A stretch of 42,621 nt of DNA. Source: Peptoniphilaceae bacterium. GTDB lineage: Bacteria; Bacillota; Clostridia; Tissierellales; Peptoniphilaceae. Below are positions 7,425 through 14,715 of the stretch, piece by piece. A program made the position numbers and the translations under genes. The stretch is from NCBI GenBank assembly GCA_030152565.1, contig JASLJE010000045.1, positions 1-42,621 of the forward strand, in the 5' to 3' direction. Position 1 is the stretch's first letter, and each line of letters opens with the position of its first letter. The notes below the pieces were generated by a model, which did not search any database, was not told the DNA's origin, and saw only the letters and a program-made list of their open reading frames with translations.

Positions 7425-7810
7425 TGGTAGAGTTATTAGTATTATCTCATAGTAGAGACTTGGCTAATGGTGTAAAAGAGCTTATGGCTCAAATGGCTCC
7501 AGATGTTAAAATCACTGCCATCGGTGGAACTAGAGAGGGAGACTTAGGATCTGACGGAGAAAAGATTATAGAACACATGTCTATGGACTATCCTGATGGC
7601 CTAATCGTTTTATTTGACCTAGGTTCATCCATGATGAATGCAGAAATGGCCTATGATTTTCTAGATGATGATAAAAAAGAAAAAGTATTTATAGCAGACC
7701 AAGCCCTTGTAGAAGGAGCTGTACAGGTTGCTGTTATGGCCCAAGGTGGAGATAGTTTTGAAGATATCAAGGCCTTTTGCCAGGAAAATAAATTTGGTAA
7801 ATTAAGTTAA
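7424..7810 (+). CDS. dhaM: PTS-dependent DHA kinase phosphotransferase subunit DhaM
   Basis: A 128-aa EIIA domain of the mannose-PTS type that takes phosphate from HPr and rephosphorylates DhaL-ADP. The N-terminus MVELLVLSHSRDLANGV carries the active-site histidine (His9), and DLGSSMMNAEMAYDFL is the usual DhaM signature. It is the minimal one-domain form, without the HPr and EI-like domains of the E. coli protein, so it must draw on the general PTS. Two ATGs are possible (7421 and 7424); the AGAGG site at 7413-7417 is six bases from the second, which I prefer. Either way it overlaps the dhaL stop. A strong terminator follows. Confidence 0.95.
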   Translation: MVELLVLSHSRDLANGVKELMAQMAPDVKITAIGGTREGDLGSDGEKIIEHMSMDYPDGLIVLFDLGSSMMNAEMAYDFLDDDKKEKVFIADQALVEGAVQVAVMAQGGDSFEDIKAFCQENKFGKLS

Positions 7811-7820
7811 TAGGTAAAAA

Positions 7821-7844
7821 AAAGGACCTCTAAGAGGTCCTTTT
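7821..7844. terminator. Bidirectional intrinsic terminator after dhaM
   Basis: AAAGGACCTC (7821-7830) pairs with GAGGTCCTTT (7834-7843) around TAA, with A-run and T-run on the two sides. It ends dhaKLM on the plus strand and the flavin reductase gene on the minus strand. Confidence 0.92.
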
Positions 7845-7853
7845 ACTTGTCTA

Positions 7854-9947
7854 TTATTTCATTACTTGTTCGCCGGCAATTCTACCAAATACAACTATGT
7901 CAGCAATTGCGTTACCGCCTAGACGGTTAGCACCATGGATACCACCAGTTACTTCACCAGCAGCATATAGGCCTTCAATTACCTTGTCGTCAGTATTTAA
8001 TACTTGTGCTTGTTCATTGATCTTTAATCCACCCATTGTATGGTGTAGGGCTGGATATCTCAATGTTGCATAGAAAGGTCCTTTTTCTATTTTCTTGCCC
8101 CAAACAGCTCTTCCAAACTCATCTTTTTGAGCTTCTACTGATTTGTTGAATTCTTCTGTAGTTTTCTTTAGGTTGTCAGCAGGTACGCCTATTGCTTCTG
8201 CTAATTCTTCCAAGGTATCTTTTTCAACTACAATACCCTTTTTAATTAATACGTCTAAATCTTCTCCAGATAAAGTTTTTCTTTCTTCATTAACTATTTG
8301 ACTATCTGTAATCATGTAGTAAACGCCTTCTGGTTGTGCAAATGCAGCTAGACATAATTCGTCTCTACCACCGTCTTCTTTAACGTATCTATTACCTTCT
8401 TTATTTATAAAGAATGAGTCTTCAACGTTTATAGATGGTCCAAATTTATCTCCAGGCATTGGCAATAATTGGATATGTTCCATGTCAATTACCTTAGCGC
8501 CAATCTTTTCAGCCATGATTATACCATCACCAGTAGCTCCTGGGTGGTTAGTTGATTCTAATTTTTCTGGTAGGTTGTCATTATTATAAACACCGTCTTT
8601 ATTTAGATATTTTCTAGCCATTTCAGCATCAGCTGCATAACCACCTGCTGCTATAATAACTCCCTTATCAGCCTTGATTGTGTAGTTTTTATCTTCTGAT
8701 TCAGCCTTGATACCAACTACCTTGTCTCCGTCAACTATTAATTCTGTTGCCTTAGTATTCAATAAGATTTCTCCACCATTATCTTTAACGTCTTTTTCTA
8801 GGGCTGAAATATATCCAGTACCTAGTGGCATTTCAGTTTGGTGAGATCTTGGCCACATTGATCCAACTACTGAACCAATAGTAGGTTTCCATTCAACGCC
8901 CTTGTCAGCTAACCAATGAACTGCATCTAAAGCATTGTCAGTTAAAATCTTAATTAATTTTTGGTCCCCAACCTTGTGTCCACCTTCATAGGTTTGTTCA
9001 AAGTGTTTTTCTTTTGAGTCTTCTATACCTTGTTTCTTTTGTTCTTCTGGATCAGCAGCGTTAAATGCTCCACCAGCTCTTAGAGTATTACCACCTAGGA
9101 AAGGCATTTTTTCTACAAGAACTACTTTTTTAGCTCCGTTTTCAAATGCTGTAGATGCAGCTGATAAACCAGCTCCACCACCACCGATGATAACTACTTC
9201 TGCTTCTATTTCTTCATCTGTTTTAGCAACTTCTTCTTTAACATAAGCTTTAGTAGCTAAATCCATGTTAACTTCTGTTTTGCTTAAGGCATCCTTAATA
9301 GCTTCTTTTATAGCTGTACTTGAGAAAGTACATCCTGAAACTGAGTCAACACCTACTGTTTGATGCTCAACTACTGCTGCTGGAATAGTTTCAAATGCTA
9401 AGTCAGAAATCATTTTAGTTTCTTGTTGTTCTAAAACTTTTACTTCCTTAATAGCTTTTTCATCTACTTCTACTGAAACCTTAACAGTTCCACCATAGCC
9501 TATAGCTTCGCCTTCATATGTACCTGGTTTGAATTCTAATTCTCCAGTAACTTCTTCTTTTTCGCCACCCTTGTAATCGTTAACATCTAGCTTAGCTTCT
9601 TCTATCGCTTTTTCAACAGCTGATAAGATAGCTTCTGATGTTACAGTAGCTCCTGATGTAGCGTCTATGTCTACTTTTTGGCTTTCTACTATCTTTCCTG
9701 GTAATTCTTTTACAGCATTTGAACCAATGCCTTCTGTCTCACTATTTTCACCAACTTCTACCTTAGTGATTTTGCCTTCGCCGTCTATTGAAGTTGTAAC
9801 TTCAAACTTGCCGCCGTAACCTTCTACTTCTACCTTATAGTCGCCGCCCTTAGCGTCTTCTGCTGGTTTGTCTGTTTTGTTTCCACAACCTGCAAACACT
9901 AGTACAAAAACTAAAAGTAAAGCAATCAATCTTTGTTTGTTTTTCAT
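7854..9947 (-). CDS. Lipoprotein FAD-dependent reductase with two FMN-binding domains
   Basis: A 697-aa extracytoplasmic reductase of the fumarate/urocanate reductase family. It has a lipoprotein signal (lipobox LVFAGC, Cys21), FMN domain 1 (about 36-115, canonical motif DATSGAT, flavin acceptor Thr101), FMN domain 2 (about 140-220, variant SGCT, Thr207), then the FAD domain from VVIIGGGGAGL (about 250). His369, HHTMGG (635-640) and GANRLGG (Arg675) are kept. The segment that normally carries the proton-donating arginine (VRG) is replaced by about 20 residues (496-515) without any Arg, and QxHP has become QLLP. This suggests an acceptor other than fumarate. AGGAGG at 9954-9959 fixes the start at the ATG at 9947. 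Electrons probably come through a membrane flavin or quinone system elsewhere. Confidence 0.93.
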   Translation of the reverse strand: MKNKQRLIALLLVFVLVFAGCGNKTDKPAEDAKGGDYKVEVEGYGGKFEVTTSIDGEGKITKVEVGENSETEGIGSNAVKELPGKIVESQKVDIDATSGATVTSEAILSAVEKAIEEAKLDVNDYKGGEKEEVTGELEFKPGTYEGEAIGYGGTVKVSVEVDEKAIKEVKVLEQQETKMISDLAFETIPAAVVEHQTVGVDSVSGCTFSSTAIKEAIKDALSKTEVNMDLATKAYVKEEVAKTDEEIEAEVVIIGGGGAGLSAASTAFENGAKKVVLVEKMPFLGGNTLRAGGAFNAADPEEQKKQGIEDSKEKHFEQTYEGGHKVGDQKLIKILTDNALDAVHWLADKGVEWKPTIGSVVGSMWPRSHQTEMPLGTGYISALEKDVKDNGGEILLNTKATELIVDGDKVVGIKAESEDKNYTIKADKGVIIAAGGYAADAEMARKYLNKDGVYNNDNLPEKLESTNHPGATGDGIIMAEKIGAKVIDMEHIQLLPMPGDKFGPSINVEDSFFINKEGNRYVKEDGGRDELCLAAFAQPEGVYYMITDSQIVNEERKTLSGEDLDVLIKKGIVVEKDTLEELAEAIGVPADNLKKTTEEFNKSVEAQKDEFGRAVWGKKIEKGPFYATLRYPALHHTMGGLKINEQAQVLNTDDKVIEGLYAAGEVTGGIHGANRLGGNAIADIVVFGRIAGEQVMK

Positions 9948-9967
9948 TTCTTGCCTCCTCAACACTT

Positions 9968-9999
9968 TTGATAATTATTTATTTATCAATTTGATTATA
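9968..9999 (-). promoter_or_regulatory. Promoter and dyad upstream of the two-FMN reductase gene
   Basis: A TATAAT -10 lies at 9994-9999 on the minus strand. Between it and the ribosome-binding site is the inverted repeat TTGATAA (9968-9974) / TTATCAA (9983-9989) with an 8-bp spacer, overlapping the expected transcription start. The position fits a repressor site; the spacing does not fit an FNR box. Confidence 0.45.
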
Positions 10000-10092
10000 C
10001 TATAGTTTTATATAAAAATAAACCTATAAATGAATATTTAAATATAATAATCAGCTAATGGCTTACTTGCTAACTCAGAACTATTTTTTTCT

Positions 10093-10821
10093 TTATATTC
10101 TTCTATCTCTAGATAGCCAAATTATGGCATCGTATATCCTATCTATAAAAAATGATTGATTATGGCCCATGTTTTCTTGGAGGATAAAGGATAAATTTTC
10201 TTCCTTAAGTCCCTTGGCTAAAAAAACATCCACAACCTTTTTCGTTTCACCTACCACATCCTTGCCCATAGTTGTTCTTCCTGGCCTTTCCAAGTCGCCC
10301 ACATCCATATAGACCTTCTTATCTGATAGGTCTATGGACCTTTGGTCCAAATAATCTAAAAAGCCATCAAACCAATAGGAGGATGAAACAAATATTCCAC
10401 CACCCAAGCTATCTGGATATTGGAAAAGTCCATAGCTTGCTATTAGGCCTCCTAGAGAAGATCCGCCTAAAAAGATATTGGAGGACCTAAATCCTATCCC
10501 ATAAGTTTTTTCAAGTACGTCTAGTATGTCCTTTAAGATATAGGCTAAATACTGGTCTCCTCCCCCTTCATAAAAATCCACATTATTTACTGTCGACTTG
10601 TGCTTCCAAGGAGTATACTCTTTAAACCTATCTGGAGAATCGACAAAAACTACCATAATATTTTCCACATTCTCAGCTAGCTTTTGAAAAATATTGTTTT
10701 CTATATTCTTGATCATGTCCCCATCATTTATTATAAATAAAAGGGCCTGGTCATCCTTTATATCATTGTAGACATAGATTTTTCTATCTTCCATGTCCAA
10801 GCTTTCATATAATTTTTTCAT
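10093..10821 (-). CDS. Alpha/beta hydrolase, putative esterase (Fes/esterase D type)
   Basis: A 242-aa serine esterase of the putative-esterase (IroE/Fes-like) group. The nucleophile elbow is GGSSLGGLIASYG at about residues 122-134, the acidic member probably lies in YMDVGDLE, and the catalytic His in ENMGHNQSFF near the C-terminus, in the order expected for the fold. There is no signal peptide, so it acts in the cytosol. Proteins of this kind hydrolyse ferric siderophore or other small esters; no siderophore genes are nearby, so the substrate is open. It has an AAGGAG site nine bases from the ATG and lies downstream of xpt with a terminator between them. Confidence 0.88.
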   Translation of the reverse strand: MKKLYESLDMEDRKIYVYNDIKDDQALLFIINDGDMIKNIENNIFQKLAENVENIMVVFVDSPDRFKEYTPWKHKSTVNNVDFYEGGGDQYLAYILKDILDVLEKTYGIGFRSSNIFLGGSSLGGLIASYGLFQYPDSLGGGIFVSSSYWFDGFLDYLDQRSIDLSDKKVYMDVGDLERPGRTTMGKDVVGETKKVVDVFLAKGLKEENLSFILQENMGHNQSFFIDRIYDAIIWLSRDRRI

Positions 10822-10837
10822 CTTACTTAACTCCTTA

Positions 10838-10867
10838 TAAAAAAACTGATAACTAGGTTATCAGTTT
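10838..10867 (-). terminator. Intrinsic terminator after xpt
   Basis: AAACTGATAAC (10843-10853) pairs with GTTATCAGTTT (10857-10867) around TAG. The A-run at 10839-10845 gives the U-tract on the minus strand. The xpt stop codon lies in the outer stem. Confidence 0.85.
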
Positions 10868-11435
10868 ATCTAAATATTATTTTTCCATCTTCATAGCCAT
10901 CTATTATAGCTTGAGAATATAGGGGTACTTGGGCCTGTCTTAAGTAGGCTCCTCCCTCTTGGAATCCCTTTTCTATTACTATGCCCACTCCACCTACGGA
11001 AGCTCCAGCCATCTCACAAATTGAAATCAAGCCCTTCATAGCATTTCCTTGGGCCAAAAAGTCATCTACGATTAGAACCCTGTCCCTTTCTGATAGGTAT
11101 TTTTTTGATAGGGTAACCTTATAGGGTTTTTTATAGGTATAGGAATCAACTACAGCTTCATATAAATCACCATGCATATTGGCTGATTTACCCTTTTTGG
11201 CAAAGACGATATCACAGTCAAAGTATCTAGCACAGGCCATGGCTATGGCTATACCTGATGCCTCTATGGTAACAATCTTATTTATTTTCTCATCTTTAAA
11301 ATGCTCATAAAAATCTCTTCCTATCTCATCTAAAAATTTAGCGTCTATTTGATGATTAAGAAAAGAGTCTACTTTAAGTATATTTCCTGGAAGTATCTCT
11401 CCCTCTCTAATAATTTTTTCTTCTAAACTTTTCAC
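10866..11435 (-). CDS. xpt: Xanthine phosphoribosyltransferase
   Basis: Xpt converts xanthine and PRPP to XMP in purine salvage. The 189-aa protein is the usual length and has the family N-terminus (MKSLEEKIIREGEILPGNILKV split across the first helix and strand), the TIEASGIAIA loop and the PRPP-binding motif VLIVDDFLAQGNA. The start is a GTG at 11433-11435, with AAGGAG six bases upstream. In many Firmicutes xpt is under a purine riboswitch and paired with pbuX; here the leader is only about 30 bases from an extended -10 and no purine-riboswitch signature is present, and no permease follows, so control must differ. Confidence 0.95.
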   Translation of the reverse strand: MKSLEEKIIREGEILPGNILKVDSFLNHQIDAKFLDEIGRDFYEHFKDEKINKIVTIEASGIAIAMACARYFDCDIVFAKKGKSANMHGDLYEAVVDSYTYKKPYKVTLSKKYLSERDRVLIVDDFLAQGNAMKGLISICEMAGASVGGVGIVIEKGFQEGGAYLRQAQVPLYSQAIIDGYEDGKIIFR

Positions 11436-11464
11436 AATAAACTCCTTATATGTATTTGTTCCTT

Positions 11465-11473
11465 ATTATATCA
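11465..11473 (-). promoter_or_regulatory. Extended -10 promoter of xpt
   Basis: Minus-strand TGaTATAAT, a perfect extended -10, 29 bp upstream of the GTG start; no good -35 hexamer. The short leader leaves no room for a riboswitch. Confidence 0.65.
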
Positions 11474-11563
11474 CAAATATTATTTTTAACTATAGGTTTT
11501 ACTTGACCTGTCGTAGTAAAAAATATATAATTACTCTATCAGATGAAGTAGTAGGAGGTATAT

Positions 11564-11887
11564 ATGATCTCAAGTGATAGCATGAGGGGTTTTAATGATT
11601 TGCTTATACTGATAATTCTTCAAAAAAATGACAGCTATGGTTATGAGATTTCCAAGACCATAGATGAGCTGTCCCAGGGCCGCTATAAGCTTAAGGAAAC
11701 CACCCTTTACTCAGCCATAAAAAGATTGGAAAAAAATCAGTTTATAGAAGGCTATGAGGCCAAGGAGACCTTTGGAAGAAAAAGAACTAACTATAGGATT
11801 AGCCCCGAGGGAAAAAAAGAGCTGGACTTAAAGATAAAAGAATTTGAAGAAATCTCCCAGCTTATAAATAATTTTTTACAATATTAA
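11564..11887 (+). CDS. PadR-family transcriptional regulator
   Basis: A 107-aa PadR winged-helix repressor. The signature runs LLILIILQKNDSYGYEISK (helices 1-2), then TLYSAIKRLEKNQFI (recognition helix) and the wing RTNYRISPEGKKEL, followed by a short dimerisation helix. AGGAGG upstream supports the start. It is followed 28 bp later by a small membrane protein with a permease-prefix (HAAS/DUF1700-like) domain. PadR genes paired with such proteins are common in Firmicutes and usually respond to cell-envelope or antimicrobial stress; the signal here is unknown. Confidence 0.93.
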   Translation: MISSDSMRGFNDLLILIILQKNDSYGYEISKTIDELSQGRYKLKETTLYSAIKRLEKNQFIEGYEAKETFGRKRTNYRISPEGKKELDLKIKEFEEISQLINNFLQY

Positions 11888-11902
11888 TTTTTACAATATT
11901 AA
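11873..11902 (+). repeat. Perfect 15-bp tandem duplication across the padR stop codon
   Basis: TTTTTACAATATTAA occurs twice head to tail (11873-11887 and 11888-11902). Each copy encodes Phe-Leu-Gln-Tyr-stop in the PadR frame, so the duplication leaves the protein unchanged and puts a second in-frame stop between padR and the next ribosome-binding site. It looks like replication slippage. Confidence 0.85.
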
Positions 11903-11914
11903 AAGGAGAAAACC

Positions 11915-12301
11915 ATGCAAGATATAAGAAGCTATGTTGAAAACTTGTTTTCTGTATATGAAACCAGTCCCTATATTGAAAACCTTAAGGAAGAGATTAT
12001 ATCCAACCTTATCCTTAAGTATGAGGACTATCTAGGCCAAGGCTATGATAGTGACCAGGCCTTTGGCAGGGTGATTAGGGAATTTGGAGATATATCAGAA
12101 ATGAGAGAAGAATTAGATGACTATAGGCTTAAAAAGCCCACTAAGAAAAAAGAAATGAAGTTTTTAAAAGACGGGATTATGGCTTTGACAGTCGCCGCCT
12201 TTCTCTACAGTGGACTTAAGTATAACCTATGGCTTTACAATTGGATCTTATTTATCCTGGCCGCTGGCATAAATAATTTAATAGACTATAAAATGCAATA
12301 A
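11915..12301 (+). CDS. Permease-prefix (HAAS/DUF1700-like) small membrane protein
   Basis: A 128-aa protein with a cytosolic helical domain of about 85 residues (YVENLFSVYETSPYIENLKEEII, then the signature QAFGRVIREFGDISEMREEL) followed by two hydrophobic segments separated by a short loop (GIMALTVAAFLYSGLKY and LYNWILFILAAGINNLI). This is the permease-prefix / HAAS arrangement found next to PadR regulators, thought to link the regulator to a membrane partner. The start has an AAAGGAG site. It forms a two-gene unit with the PadR gene and ends inside a perfect two-way terminator palindrome. Confidence 0.82.
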   Translation: MQDIRSYVENLFSVYETSPYIENLKEEIISNLILKYEDYLGQGYDSDQAFGRVIREFGDISEMREELDDYRLKKPTKKKEMKFLKDGIMALTVAAFLYSGLKYNLWLYNWILFILAAGINNLIDYKMQ

Positions 12302-12322
12302 GAGTCCCTAGGGACTCTTATT
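12297..12322. terminator. Perfect 26-bp palindromic two-way terminator holding both stop codons
   Basis: The two 13-bp halves (12297-12309 and 12310-12322) are exact reverse complements, with AGTCCCT meeting AGGGACT at the centre. The stop of the plus-strand gene (12299-12301) and of the minus-strand gene (12318-12320) are both inside the stem. T-rich flanks on both sides. Confidence 0.88.
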
Positions 12323-13127
12323 TTAATATATGTTCTTCTATAAATTTTGCAATTCCATCTTCATTATTACTAGCTGTCACATAGTCAGAAACACTCTTAG
12401 CCAATTCACTGGCATTTCCCATGGCAACACCTAGGCCAGCTCTTTCCAACATGTCCTTGTCATTGTCATCATCTCCAAAGGCCAGCAAGTTATCCAGGCT
12501 TAAGCCATGAAGCTTTAGAGCCTCTTCCAGACCATTGGCCTTGGTTGTCCTATAGTCCATATACTCATAAAGAAATTCCTGGGTTCTCATGGACATGGCG
12601 TCATAGGACTTTTCATCAAAGCTCTCACTTTTTTCCATAACATCATCCATGTAAAGAGAATTACAAACTATCATTAACTTTAACTTAGGCTCTGTCAAGT
12701 ATTCATCAAAGTCTACAACCACATAGTCCATACCATCTTTTTCAGCCAGGTACTTAACATATTCATCTTCCCTAGGAGTGTAGATTTTACCCTTGTCAGG
12801 TATGGCAAAGTTAATATCCAAACCCTTATAGTGGTCGACAATTTCCTTCATAGCTTGTGGAGATAGCTTATGGTTTTCTTTTTCTATACCAAGTTTTCTA
12901 TCATAGATTTCAGCCCCACCACTGGCAACTATCATATCTATAACCTCTTCTATGCCCCACTCCTTGATCTTTCCTTCTATACCATGTAGGTCTCTACCTG
13001 TTGCCAGCCCAAATATATAGCCCTTGGCCCTAAGCTTTCTAGCCACTTCCATAGTACTATCTAAAACCCTTCTATCATCATTTATCAGGGTTCCATCAAC
13101 ATCACACATTATTGCTTTTATATCCAT
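12318..13127 (-). CDS. Cof-type HAD-IIB hydrolase (sugar-phosphate phosphatase-like)
   Basis: A 269-aa haloacid-dehalogenase phosphatase with a C2B cap. Motif I is CDVDGTLINDD (nucleophile Asp9, acid Asp11), motif II is in GLATGRD, and motifs III/IV are in KANGLEEAL and LLAFGDDDNDKDML, so all catalytic residues are present. Such enzymes remove phosphate from sugar phosphates or flavin-related compounds; the substrate cannot be told. An upstream in-frame ATG at 13139 exists, but the GGGGGA just after it is a fitting ribosome-binding site for the ATG at 13127, so I choose that start. Solitary gene, terminator shared with the PadR unit. Confidence 0.93.
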   Translation of the reverse strand: MDIKAIMCDVDGTLINDDRRVLDSTMEVARKLRAKGYIFGLATGRDLHGIEGKIKEWGIEEVIDMIVASGGAEIYDRKLGIEKENHKLSPQAMKEIVDHYKGLDINFAIPDKGKIYTPREDEYVKYLAEKDGMDYVVVDFDEYLTEPKLKLMIVCNSLYMDDVMEKSESFDEKSYDAMSMRTQEFLYEYMDYRTTKANGLEEALKLHGLSLDNLLAFGDDDNDKDMLERAGLGVAMGNASELAKSVSDYVTASNNEDGIAKFIEEHILK

Positions 13128-13181
13128 AAAGTCCCCCATATCTTTTACTTTTATCTCTAGTATACCATTTATTTAAAATAT

Positions 13182-13203
13182 AAAAAAACCTCCTAAGAGG
13201 TTT
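13182..13203 (-). terminator. Intrinsic terminator after the DUF4825 lipoprotein gene
   Basis: AAACCTC (13186-13192) pairs with GAGGTTT (13197-13203); the A-run from 13182 gives the U-tract on the minus strand. The stop codon (13202-13204) overlaps the stem. Confidence 0.8.
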
Positions 13204-13669
13204 ACTTATCCTTTATTTCCTTGTGGATCTTTTCTATGGTCTCTTCTGATCCATAGATTTCTTCACTAGTCATGCCGTATTTTTCCTTAGTATAAGAGTC
13301 TACATCCGCTCTAGTTACCACTTCTAAAGGCATGGTTATATTCTCATCTACTACCACATAACCAATTTTTTCTAAATTCTTTACAAGAGAAAATATAAGG
13401 GCATTTTGCTTGATAAAATTATCTTCATCAACAGCTTCAATACTTCCTTCCAAATATATCTTAATTTCTCTAGCTTCCTTATCAGTTAATAACTCTAAAG
13501 ACTTATACTTTAAACCTTCCCCATAATCCAAGCCTCCAACTATATTGGAAACCTTAGATGCATCTCCTACATACTCTGTTCTAGTCTCGTAAATTTTACT
13601 TTCTTTTTGTCCACATCCAGTGAAAATCATAAGAACTAATAAACTAAGTATTCCTAATCTCTTTAACAT
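13202..13669 (-). CDS. DUF4825-like lipoprotein
   Basis: A 155-aa lipoprotein with a short signal peptide and lipobox IFTGC (Cys19). The mature part begins with the phrase TEYVGDASKVSNIVGGL, close to the YVGDNSKV-type start of the DUF4825 domain that is also found at the end of some BlaR1-like sensor proteins. The domain continues to a C-terminal helix rich in Lys and Glu. It sits outside the membrane and has no catalytic signature. It follows another lipoprotein gene with a 22-bp gap and is probably in the same transcript. The function is unknown; an envelope-sensing role would be a guess based on the BlaR1 link. Confidence 0.78.
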   Translation of the reverse strand: MLKRLGILSLLVLMIFTGCGQKESKIYETRTEYVGDASKVSNIVGGLDYGEGLKYKSLELLTDKEAREIKIYLEGSIEAVDEDNFIKQNALIFSLVKNLEKIGYVVVDENITMPLEVVTRADVDSYTKEKYGMTSEEIYGSEETIEKIHKEIKDK

Positions 13670-13691
13670 ATCGTCCTCACCTTATTATTTT

Positions 13692-14291
13692 TTAATAGTG
13701 AAATTCTATAAATTCAGCCATGCCTTCCTTACCATTATATTGAAAAACATAGTCATCTTCCTTACCATCTACAGTCCATCTTAACTTATACATTGGGATA
13801 CCTTCTGGATAGTCTATATTAAGTATAATGCTTTCTCCGGCTTTTAAAGAAAATCCATCTTTTACACTACTATCTATTAAGTTATTACCATCAAAGGTCA
13901 TCCCTATTAAAAGAACATTATCTAAATCAAAGTTTGTTGAAAAAACAGTCTCCTCATTTCCCTTATTTCCATCTGTAAATGAATAGGTATAATCACTATT
14001 TTCTAAAATTTGATCATGGTAATAGTCTATTCTAACAACCTTTACATCGTCTCCCATAAGAGGATGCTTTATCCTTTTATCCAGGCTATAATTCTCTGGA
14101 TCTTTATTTTTTTCCTCACCGACCTCTTTATCTAAATCCCCAGTTATCTCTTCTTTCATATCGAATTTATCATTATCTAAGGCCTCAAGTTTAATAGGCT
14201 CTTCTATTTTCACTTCTCTCTGACTACAAGCTATAAGAACTAGAGAAAATAAAAATGCCAATGATATTATTTTTACTATTTTCTTTATCAC
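13692..14291 (-). CDS. Hypothetical lipoprotein, 199 aa
   Basis: A signal peptide with lipobox VLIAC (Cys22) is followed by an acidic, low-complexity linker (about residues 30-70) and a compact C-terminal domain of about 125 residues with mainly beta character (VKVVRIDYYHDQILENSDYT, SIILNIDYPEGIPMYKLRW). I do not recognise the family. The start is a GTG with AGGAGG five bases upstream, and an extended -10 (14312-14320) lies nearby. It is the first gene of a probable pair with the DUF4825-like lipoprotein. It is anchored on the outer face of the membrane; the linker would hold the domain away from the surface. Confidence 0.75.
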   Translation of the reverse strand: MIKKIVKIISLAFLFSLVLIACSQREVKIEEPIKLEALDNDKFDMKEEITGDLDKEVGEEKNKDPENYSLDKRIKHPLMGDDVKVVRIDYYHDQILENSDYTYSFTDGNKGNEETVFSTNFDLDNVLLIGMTFDGNNLIDSSVKDGFSLKAGESIILNIDYPEGIPMYKLRWTVDGKEDDYVFQYNGKEGMAEFIEFHY

Positions 14292-14311
14292 AATATCCTC
14301 CTGACCTTATG

Positions 14312-14320
14312 ATAATAACA
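14312..14320 (-). promoter_or_regulatory. Extended -10 promoter of the lipoprotein pair
   Basis: Minus-strand TGtTATTAT about 20 bp upstream of the GTG start; no -35 hexamer at the usual distance. Confidence 0.4.
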
Positions 14321-14373
14321 CAATAAATAAGGCAATGCGTTACAATTTTATTACTATTTACATTTAAATAAGC

Positions 14374-14628
14374 TTAAAACCAATAGTCACACATCTTGGC
14401 CAAGAGTTCTTCTGTCAAGTCAAAGCCTGAAGCATCTCCTATAACCGCATCTATCATACAGTAGGGACAAAGGGCAGTCTTGGCATTTCTATCCTGGGTC
14501 CAATCTATATCTTGGAGCATGGCTGAGGGAAAAATTCTTTGACAGTAGAAACATCCACACAGTAGGCTCCTATTTATTTCGTCTTCATTTTCAAATGAGT
14601 GTTTATGGGCTTTTAAATAATCTTCCAT
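14374..14628 (-). CDS. Small conserved cytosolic protein with two Cys-X2-Cys-type pairs
   Basis: An 84-aa protein of a widespread uncharacterised family. The signature is CGCFYCQRIF (about residues 24-33) followed by ALCPYCMIDAVIGDASGF (about 51-68) and an acidic C-terminus ending MCDYWF. The CFYC and CPYC pairs can bind one zinc. No signal peptide, so cytosolic. AAGGGGGT before the ATG supports the start. It lies alone between two lipoprotein units. Members of this family occur in many bacteria without a known role; no function is assigned. Confidence 0.8.
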   Translation of the reverse strand: MEDYLKAHKHSFENEDEINRSLLCGCFYCQRIFPSAMLQDIDWTQDRNAKTALCPYCMIDAVIGDASGFDLTEELLAKMCDYWF

Positions 14629-14677
14629 AGTTACCCCCTTTTTTCAAATTATAGTACAAAGGACATTTAAAATAAAG

Positions 14678-14709
14678 AGAATCCCTACTTAAGTAGAGAT
14701 TCTTTTTTC
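14678..14709. terminator. Hairpin terminator after the 412-aa lipoprotein gene
   Basis: AGAATC (14678-14683) and CTACTT pair with AAGTAG and GATTCT (14698-14703), with one mismatch between the blocks. The strong T-run is on the plus strand (14703-14708) although no plus-strand gene ends here; the minus side is only moderately T-rich. It lies 7 bp beyond the lipoprotein stop codon. Confidence 0.6.
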
Positions 14710-14715
14710 TAAATC

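Noticed and set aside
9968..9989. FNR-like TTGAT/ATCAA site
   Set aside because: The half-sites are 12 bp apart and not 4 as in FNR boxes; kept only as an unnamed dyad.
11436..11563. Purine riboswitch upstream of xpt
   Set aside because: The expected conserved core was looked for and is absent, and the leader is too short.
14703..14709. Plus-strand terminator implying a plus-strand gene or small RNA before 14678
   Set aside because: The T-run is stronger on the plus strand, but no plus-strand promoter or gene is visible; the hairpin is explained by the adjacent minus-strand gene.
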